A stretch of 42,764 bases of DNA from Actinomycetes bacterium (GTDB lineage: Bacteria > Actinomycetota > Acidimicrobiia > Acidimicrobiales > Palsa-688), in NCBI GenBank assembly GCA_021787035.1, contig JAJYMM010000196.1, forward strand, positions 1 through 42,764, in the 5' to 3' direction. Position 1 is the first letter of the stretch. Each line of letters opens with the position of its first letter. The position numbers were made by a program, and so were the translations under genes. Below the pieces are notes generated by a model, which searched no databases, had not been told where the DNA came from, and saw only the letters and a program-made list of their open reading frames with translations. Of this stretch, positions 37,659 through 42,764 are shown piece by piece.

Positions 37659-38744
37659 TCACCGGTCGTCCCCTGCGGTCGGGGCACCTGTGCCCCGAGC
37701 CATTGTGCCTGGGCCCGCTGTGCCTGGGCCCGCTGTGCCTGGGCTCGAAGTCTGCGAGTGCACGAGGTCGACGAGCCGCGACAGCTGAGCTGGGTCGGTG
37801 GCCGGGAGCACCCCGTGGCCGAGGTTGAAGATATGACCGGCCGGCCCCGCCTCCCTCAGCACCGCCTCGGCCTGCTGGGCAAGCACTTCCCAAGGAGCGA
37901 GGCACGCGGCCGGGTCCAGGTTTCCCTGAAGCACCGAGCCCGGCCCGAGCCGGCTCCTGGCCACGCCGAGGGGCACCCTCCAGTCGACCCCTACCACGTC
38001 GGCTCCCGCCTCCGAAAAGAGCCGGAGCAGTTCTCCTGTGCACACGCCAAACACTATGCGGGGGACGTCGAGCGCCTTCAGGCTCTCCAAGATCGACCGG
38101 AGCGCCGGCAGTACATAAGAACGGTAGTCCGGGGGCGACAGTGCCCCACCCCAGCTCTCGAAGATCTGCACGGCAGATGCCCCGGCCTCGACCTGGGCCC
38201 GGAGACTGGCGACGGCGATGGCTGCCAAGCGGCCCACCAGGTCCCCCCACAGGCGAGGTTCGCCCCACATGAGGGCCTTGGTCGTCGTGTACGAACGCGA
38301 AGGCCCACCCTCTACCAGGTAGCTGGCCAGGGTGAACGGCCCTCCCGCGAACCCGATGAGGGGTACGGGGCTCTCCTTGGCGACGAGCCGGGCGGCCTCG
38401 GCCACGTAGGGCGGCGGCTCGACTCGGAGCCGGTCGAGGTCGGCGGCGCTGCGGAAGGGCTCCTCTACAACGGGCCCTACGCCGGGGGCTATGTCGACCC
38501 CGAACCCGGTGACGGGCACGATGATGTCCGAGAACAGCACGGCAGCGTCGACCCCGTACCGACGGACCGGCTGGAGCGTGATCTCGGCGGCCAGGTCGGG
38601 CCGGCGTGCCGCGTCGAGGATGCTCCCCTCACCTCGCAGTTGGCGGTACTCGGGCAGGTGGCGGCCGGCTTGGCGCATGAACCAAACCGGGGTCCAGGGC
38701 ACCGCCTCGCCCCGGCAGGCGGCGAGGAACGGCGAGGGCGGCAC
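37659..38744 (-). CDS. hemE: Uroporphyrinogen decarboxylase
   Basis: A 361-residue enzyme that decarboxylates uroporphyrinogen III to coproporphyrinogen III. Signatures are PVWFMRQAGRHLPEYR (about 18-33) and GFAGGPFTLASYLVEGG; the catalytic Asp region is AVLFSDIIVPV. FNLGHGVLPATDP near the end is typical. The C-terminal tail (about 25 residues after LVDLVHSQ) is an extra PGTAG repeat. The GTG start has no Shine-Dalgarno; TACGTT sits six bases upstream, consistent with a leaderless mRNA. hemG follows, so two consecutive haem steps share a transcript. Confidence 0.97.
   Translation of the reverse strand: MPPSPFLAACRGEAVPWTPVWFMRQAGRHLPEYRQLRGEGSILDAARRPDLAAEITLQPVRRYGVDAAVLFSDIIVPVTGFGVDIAPGVGPVVEEPFRSAADLDRLRVEPPPYVAEAARLVAKESPVPLIGFAGGPFTLASYLVEGGPSRSYTTTKALMWGEPRLWGDLVGRLAAIAVASLRAQVEAGASAVQIFESWGGALSPPDYRSYVLPALRSILESLKALDVPRIVFGVCTGELLRLFSEAGADVVGVDWRVPLGVARSRLGPGSVLQGNLDPAACLAPWEVLAQQAEAVLREAGPAGHIFNLGHGVLPATDPAQLSRLVDLVHSQTSSPGTAGPGTAGPGTMARGTGAPTAGDDR
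37705..37747 (-). repeat. In-frame 15-bp repeat in the hemE 3' end
   Basis: Two full copies and one partial copy of GTGCCTGGGCCCGCT (plus strand) encode the PGTAG repeats of the HemE tail. Confidence 0.9.
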
Positions 38745-38750
38745 CTACCT

Positions 38751-38756
38751 AACGTA
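38751..38756 (-). promoter_or_regulatory. Candidate -10 box of hemE
   Basis: On the minus strand TACGTT lies exactly six bases before the GTG start, the same spacing as at the GNAT and GtrA-like genes. Confidence 0.5.
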
Positions 38757-38833
38757 ACCTGGCTCGGAGCACAAACGCCTTGCGCGGCCCTCGGTGCTGC
38801 GAGCAAAGTAGGCGTTCCGGGCTAGAACTACCC

Positions 38834-41143
38834 ATGCCGCACCCTGACCTACCCGCCGAGCAGGCTTACCTGGACCGCGCCTATAGGCGGCTCGAGCTCG
38901 TGCGGAGCGAGACCGAGGCGCGCCTGAAGGAGGCGTTCGGCGAAGAGCGCGGTGGCACGTTCCAGTCCTACACCGAGCGCGACATCCGGGTGCGAAACAG
39001 TATTTCGCGGCTAGAGAAACTGGAGCTCGGCCGCGAGGCCCTCATCTTCGGACGGATCGACCGCGACTCCAGTGGGGACGCCAGTGGGGACGCCAGTGGG
39101 GACGCCAGTGGGGACGCCGACGGGGGCGCATCCAGGGACCAAGGCGAAGAGAGCTTCCATATCGGCCGCGTGGCGCTGTCCGACGAACGCCACGAACCCC
39201 TCGTGGTCGACTGGAGGGCGCCCGTAGCGGAGCCCTTTTACCGTGCTACCGGCGCCCACCCGATGGGGCTGCGCCGTCGCCGCCATTTCCTCACGGAGGC
39301 ACGGCGTGTCGTCGACCTCGAGGACGAGCTGTTCGCAAGCGACGGGAAGACGCCCGAGAGCGTTGGCCCGCGGGTGCTCGGTTTGTCCGGCCCTGCCGTG
39401 CTTATGGCCGTCTTGTCGCGCTCCCACACCGGGCGCATGCGCGACATCGTGGCGACCGTCCAGGCCGAGCAGGACGAGGTCATCCGCGCGCCATTGGCTG
39501 GCGCCCTCGTCGTCCAGGGCGGACCGGGTACCGGCAAGACGGCCGTGGCCCTCCACCGGGCTGCATACCTGCTCTACACCTATCGCTGGCCCCTGGAGGG
39601 CCAGGGGGTGCTCGTGGTGGGCCCCAACCCAACGTTCCTTCACTACATCGACCAAGTCCTGCCTTCGCTCGGAGAAACCGGTGTCGAGCTCACGACGGTG
39701 AGCGGGATTTACCGCGCGTCGCACCCGAGGGCGGACGAACCACCCGACGTCGCCCGCCTGAAGGGTGACCCCAGGATGGCTCGCCTCGTCCGGAGGGCAG
39801 TCCGCCAGCGAGAGCGCGCGCTTCGGGAGCGGTTGGATGTCCCTTATGGTTCGATGGCTCTCGCCATCACGCCGGAGGCCTCGGAGGCCATCGTCGGCGC
39901 GGCAAGACGCCGTCCGGGCACCCATAACGCCCGCCGGCGCTTCGTGGAGTCCCAACTCTGGCAGCACTTGGCGTCGCAGCTGGCAGAGCGCGACCAAGTG
40001 CGAGCGAGCACCCGCGGGCCGGCCGAAGCTGCGAACGGCCCCGAGATGGAGCAGCTGGTCGCCGAGGTGCGGGCCGAGCTGCGGGGCCGACCAGAGATCG
40101 TTCTGGCCCTCGACCGCATGTGGCCGAGATTGTCGGCCGAAGAGCTGCTCCATGACCTTTTCGGCGCCAGGGCCTTGCTCGAGGGTGCCGGGCGCGGTGT
40201 CTTCGGCGAGGCCGAGCTCCGCCTTCTGCGGCGGCGGCGAAGTCCTTCGGTGAAACAGGTGGCCTGGTCGGCGGCGGACATGGCCCTACTGGACGAGGCG
40301 CGCTCGCTCTTGGGGCCGAAGTCCATCAGGCCACGGGCCTCCGTGGCCAGGTCTTCGGCAGCCGGGTTGGCCGGCGTGGGTTCCGAAGGCGCACCTCGCA
40401 CCTACGGCCACATCGTGGTGGACGAGGCTCAAGACCTCTCGCCGATGGAGCTGCGCATGGTGGGCCGGCGCTCGCTCTCGGGCTCGATGACCCTAGCCGG
40501 TGACATCGCCCAGGCAACCGGGCCCTGGGCGCCCGGCTCATGGGAGGACGTGATGGCCCACCTGCCGGTGAACCACGGCTGGCGCCGGGTGGCCCTATCG
40601 GTCAGCTACCGGGCACCCGCCGAGGTAATGGACCTTGCGGCCGCTGTGCTTCGGGAAGCGCTCCCCGGCGCGATCCCCCCTGACCCAGTCCGGCGGACCG
40701 ACGAGCACCCCCGCTTCGTCGAGGTCGCCGGCGAGCCCCACGTCTCAGGCGAGCCCCATGTCGCCGGCGAGCCCTGGTACCCTGCCCTCCCAAGGGCCGT
40801 ACGGGAAGAGCTGGCGGCAGTTGCCTCTCCCGACGACACGGAGGACGGCAACGTGGGGGTCCTCGTCCCCCCTGAGCTACTGGCACCGGCAAGGTCGGCC
40901 CTGGAGGCGGGTGAGGTCAGCTTCGGCGAGGTGGGGTCGGGGGCTCTCGACTCGCGGGTGAGCCTTCTTTCGCTGGCCGACGCCAAGGGACTTGAGTTCG
41001 ATTCCGTGATCGTGGTCGAGCCGGCGCTCATAGCTGGGAGCGGTCCACACGGTATGCGGGCGTTGTACGTGGCTCTCACTCGCTGTACCCGCCGCCTTGC
41101 GGTCATCTATAGCAGGCCCCTGCCGGGGCCGTTGTCGCGATAA
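38834..41143 (+). CDS. helD: HelD-like RNA polymerase-associated UvrD-type helicase
   Basis: A 769-residue superfamily 1 protein. The N-terminal coiled-coil region (EQAYLDRAYRRLELVRSETEARLKEAFG...RDIRVRNSISRLEKLELG) and the LVVDWRAPVAEPFYRAT stretch are typical of HelD/HelR, which remodel or rescue stalled RNA polymerase; some actinobacterial members affect rifampicin tolerance. Walker A is QGGPGTGKTAVALHRAAYLLYTYR (about 235-258), motif II IVVDEAQDLSPMELRM, and the C-terminal motif DAKGLEFDSVIVVEP is intact. Two tandem repeats insert extra residues: four SGDA-type units near residue 80-95 and three GEPHV-type units near 632-650. The start ATG 38834 precedes the conserved N-terminus; no clear Shine-Dalgarno. 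Confidence 0.92.
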   Translation: MPHPDLPAEQAYLDRAYRRLELVRSETEARLKEAFGEERGGTFQSYTERDIRVRNSISRLEKLELGREALIFGRIDRDSSGDASGDASGDASGDADGGASRDQGEESFHIGRVALSDERHEPLVVDWRAPVAEPFYRATGAHPMGLRRRRHFLTEARRVVDLEDELFASDGKTPESVGPRVLGLSGPAVLMAVLSRSHTGRMRDIVATVQAEQDEVIRAPLAGALVVQGGPGTGKTAVALHRAAYLLYTYRWPLEGQGVLVVGPNPTFLHYIDQVLPSLGETGVELTTVSGIYRASHPRADEPPDVARLKGDPRMARLVRRAVRQRERALRERLDVPYGSMALAITPEASEAIVGAARRRPGTHNARRRFVESQLWQHLASQLAERDQVRASTRGPAEAANGPEMEQLVAEVRAELRGRPEIVLALDRMWPRLSAEELLHDLFGARALLEGAGRGVFGEAELRLLRRRRSPSVKQVAWSAADMALLDEARSLLGPKSIRPRASVARSSAAGLAGVGSEGAPRTYGHIVVDEAQDLSPMELRMVGRRSLSGSMTLAGDIAQATGPWAPGSWEDVMAHLPVNHGWRRVALSVSYRAPAEVMDLAAAVLREALPGAIPPDPVRRTDEHPRFVEVAGEPHVSGEPHVAGEPWYPALPRAVREELAAVASPDDTEDGNVGVLVPPELLAPARSALEAGEVSFGEVGSGALDSRVSLLSLADAKGLEFDSVIVVEPALIAGSGPHGMRALYVALTRCTRRLAVIYSRPLPGPLSR
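39069..39116 (+). repeat. In-frame 12-bp tandem repeat in the helD-like gene
   Basis: Four perfect copies of CCAGTGGGGACG encode SGDA repeats between FGRID and HIGRVAL, a turn that is short in other HelD proteins. Confidence 0.95.
40724..40777 (+). repeat. In-frame 18-bp repeat in the helD-like gene
   Basis: Three imperfect copies of GTCGCCGGCGAGCCCCAC encode VAGEPH-type units in the C-terminal helicase domain. Confidence 0.85.
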
Positions 41144-41158
41144 CTGCCCCCAAGGCAG
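41115..41158. terminator. Two small hairpins at the helD-like 3' end
   Basis: GGCCCC-TGCC-GGGGCC lies just inside the coding end and CTGCC-CCCAA-GGCAG begins right after the stop. Neither has a U-tract, so termination is only possible, not shown. Confidence 0.3.
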
Positions 41159-41293
41159 GTCGGCTCGCCTCTTTGTGGCGTTGCGCTCGGCGGCGCCCCA
41201 GCGAAAACCGACCACCGCCCTGGTGGACGTGCTCCCGCCGCCGCACATCGACCAGAAGGGTGACGGCAGTCTTACTCCAAGCGACTTAGACGT

Positions 41294-41557
41294 TCAGTCT
41301 GACCGGGCCGGGCCGTTCCCTCCTCCGTCCCGGCGTAGGGACGCTGCCCGGTAGCTGTCGAAGAGGTGCCCGACCACGGTGACGGCCACCCACGCTATGA
41401 CGACGGCACCACCGAGGTGCACCCCAGCGTCGACAGTCGAGTCGGAGCCGGAAAGGAGGTTGCTCAGTGTCGGCGCCGAGAGGACGAGCGCCAGCAGTAC
41501 CAGCACGCCCGGCCGCGCGCTCGCGCGCTTGACCTTCGGCTTCGACTTCGATTTCAT
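41294..41557 (-). CDS. Small two-helix membrane protein, function unknown
   Basis: An 87-residue protein. A very basic N-terminus (MKSKSKPKVKRASARP) is followed by a hydrophobic helix (VLVLLALVLSAPTLSNLL), a short polar loop (SGSDSTVDAG) and a second helix (HLGGAVVIAWVAVTVVGHLFDSY), then a basic/polar tail. By the positive-inside rule both ends should be cytoplasmic. The start ATG overlaps the stop of the upstream gene as ATGA, so the two are translationally coupled. I do not recognise the family. Confidence 0.72.
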   Translation of the reverse strand: MKSKSKPKVKRASARPGVLVLLALVLSAPTLSNLLSGSDSTVDAGVHLGGAVVIAWVAVTVVGHLFDSYRAASLRRDGGGNGPARSD

Positions 41558-42764
41558 GAGCCAGTCCCGAGGCGAGCGCAGAGAACGCCCGCCCACAGTT
41601 GGGGAGTCGCCGCCTCGGAATCGACGAGACCGATGGGCAGGCCCGCACCGAGGACCGCCGCCGGCGTCGTTGTAGAACCGAGCTCGACTACTGCGAGCAC
41701 GTCAAGGCCCCCCAACGCCGTGGACCACGCCGCGAGGTCTTCGGGCTTGCGAAATGCCTCCGCTACACCCCAGCAAATGGTCGGCTCGAGCGCCCGGAGG
41801 ACCGATGCAGCCCAGTCGTCGCCGTCCGGTCGTAGCTCGGTCTCGACCACGACGACAGCGGGCTGGCCTCGCCAACGCCACCCCCGCCGTTGCTCGGCGG
41901 CCTCTTCTGGCGATGAGATCAAGTTCACTTGGCGGGAGAGCCTCCTCTGGGTGGCCACCTCCACTTGCTTCTGGGAGATCCCTATATGACTTGCCAGGGT
42001 GCGCGCCGTTGCCAAAGCCTGGGTCTTGGTGCCAACGACGGCGATGACGCTCCCGCGCGTGGACGGCATTGGTGGGGGCTGGGGGAGCGCTCGGGAGAGG
42101 GCACGGCAAAGCTCCTCTTCCAGCTCGGCCACCGTGGCGTCGGGAAGGACGGCCGGGAAGGCGCGCGCGGGGAGGCCGAGGGCTGCGAGTGCTTGGCTGG
42201 GCCGGAGCGGCCCGGGAGGGGCGACGGCCGTGACGGAGGGGCCTGTGCGGGCGGCGAAATCTGGAGACGTGGCGCCCGTGGCGCCGCGAGCCCGGGCCAC
42301 GCTTGTCACGACCCCGCTTATCGGGGCGGGACCGCCGCCTTCCGAGGCAGCGCCGGATCCCGTTGAGGGAGCACTTGCGGGTGAAGGGGTGCCCAGTTCC
42401 GGCCAGTGTTTGGTAGCGCCCCCGCCTGTCGCGAAAGTGCTCGAGGATCCCTCGCTTATGCCGGCGGCGTCGCTGGCAAGGCCTGACTCCCTTATGATGC
42501 GCTCGAGGACAGCTGCGAATGCCGGGTCTGGCATTGCCAGGTTTCCGCTCAGGTTCGCGCCGCCCGAGGTTGTGGGTTGATCAACCAGCCTGTAGGTGGT
42601 CTCTTCATCGTTGATTTTCTCGGCTAGGTCGAGCACCGAAGAGGGGCCAGGGCCGCTTCGTGCCATCTCGTCGATGAGCTCCGAAAGAGGGTCGTCGACG
42701 AGGTTTGTTTCAGACAGGCCGCCGAGGTCAGTGCCGGCGCTGCCCGGTTGGCCGGCGCTGCCCG
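41554..42764 (-). CDS. Large hypothetical protein with P-loop-like C-terminal domain (partial)
   Basis: The frame is open to the right edge, so the N-terminus lies outside the window; an internal ATG at 42666 is not necessarily the start. At least 403 residues are visible. The first about 200 are low in complexity, acidic then Gly/Ala/Ser/Pro-rich. The C-terminal about 170 residues look globular and Rossmann/P-loop-like: SVIAVVGTKTQALATARTLASHIG, then AVVVVETEL, ICWGVAEAFRKPEDLAAWSTALGGLDVLAVVELGSTTTPAAVLGAGLPIGLVDSE. The loop GTKTQALAT lacks the GK[ST] of a true Walker A, so it may be a degenerate SRP/FlhF-like or MinD-like fold. That is a guess. It is coupled to the small membrane protein by an ATGA overlap. 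Confidence 0.72.
   Translation of the reverse strand, partial: GSAGQPGSAGTDLGGLSETNLVDDPLSELIDEMARSGPGPSSVLDLAEKINDEETTYRLVDQPTTSGGANLSGNLAMPDPAFAAVLERIIRESGLASDAAGISEGSSSTFATGGGATKHWPELGTPSPASAPSTGSGAASEGGGPAPISGVVTSVARARGATGATSPDFAARTGPSVTAVAPPGPLRPSQALAALGLPARAFPAVLPDATVAELEEELCRALSRALPQPPPMPSTRGSVIAVVGTKTQALATARTLASHIGISQKQVEVATQRRLSRQVNLISSPEEAAEQRRGWRWRGQPAVVVVETELRPDGDDWAASVLRALEPTICWGVAEAFRKPEDLAAWSTALGGLDVLAVVELGSTTTPAAVLGAGLPIGLVDSEAATPQLWAGVLCARLGTGS
42733..42764 (-). repeat. 18-bp tandem repeat at the window edge
   Basis: One full and one partial copy of GCCGGCGCTGCCCGGTTG run into the right edge. On the minus strand they encode GSAGQP units in the partial protein. The array may continue outside. 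Confidence 0.75.

Noticed and set aside
37758..38825. A 355-codon plus-strand frame opposite hemE
   Set aside because: It is an antisense shadow of a gene with both UroD signatures.

Overview
The window is a high-GC, gene-dense piece of an actinobacterial chromosome. Pointers to this are the GC-rich third positions, a HelD-type RNA polymerase-associated helicase, an Lhr-type long helicase, a hemE-hemG pair, and several genes that seem to start directly at the transcript 5' end. A free-living, possibly acidimicrobial, lineage would fit, but that placement is inference. I see no phage, insertion sequence, CRISPR array or replication origin.

Layout, left to right. (1) 1-2024: an array of interleaved short repeats, then amt-glnB (ammonium channel plus PII), with an unusual Glu in the channel's twin-histidine position. 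(2) 2025-3530: decayed DNA. It holds a LuxR-type response regulator whose receiver has lost its phospho-acceptor core, a frameshifted FtsX/MacB-type permease remnant, and a small conserved-type hypothetical gene. (3) 3527-6516: a divergent TetR / MmpL-RND exporter pair with a candidate operator between them. (4) 6689-8746: a YeiH-like exporter followed by a LysR regulator. (5) 8747-9603: a gene-poor spacer with a repeat array, then tRNA-Arg(CCT) and a strong hairpin. (6) 9675-16783: NUDIX hydrolase, zincin-like metallopeptidase, threonine dehydratase and a giant Lhr helicase, all on the minus strand. (7) 16851-17229: RNase P RNA. (8) 17294-20693: a signalling island made of a duplicated Cys/His lipoprotein plus response regulator on the minus strand, divergent from a response regulator plus histidine kinase. 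(9) 20710-21491: remnants of a divergent SDR/TetR pair fused head to head by a deletion. (10) 21503-27702: a membrane protein with an alpha/beta-hydrolase domain, a membrane GGDEF-EAL protein, and an MFS exporter. (11) 27777-31521: bioA, a GNAT acetyltransferase and an archaeal-type proS. (12) 31656-36160: a tight five-gene operon (GtrA-like membrane protein, methyltransferase, GT4 glycosyltransferase, methyltransferase, alpha/alpha-toroid cyclase-like protein). (13) 36050-38744: hemG and hemE. (14) 38834-41143: HelD-like helicase. (15) 41294-42764: a small membrane protein coupled to a large protein that runs off the window.

Two things stand out across the window. First, short tandem repeats of 12-18 bp occur again and again. 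Inside genes their period is always a multiple of three and they insert low-complexity loops or tails in otherwise conserved enzymes. Between genes the clear periods are 16-17 bp. Second, several genes carry a TANNNT hexamer 6-7 nt before the start codon, the same spacing seen between the rnpB -10 box and the RNase P 5' end, so they are probably leaderless.

The best candidate for an undescribed system is the 31656-36160 operon. It looks like a dedicated pathway for a methylated, glycosylated, possibly isoprenoid-linked product with a membrane carrier partner. The lipoprotein/two-component island is the second candidate.
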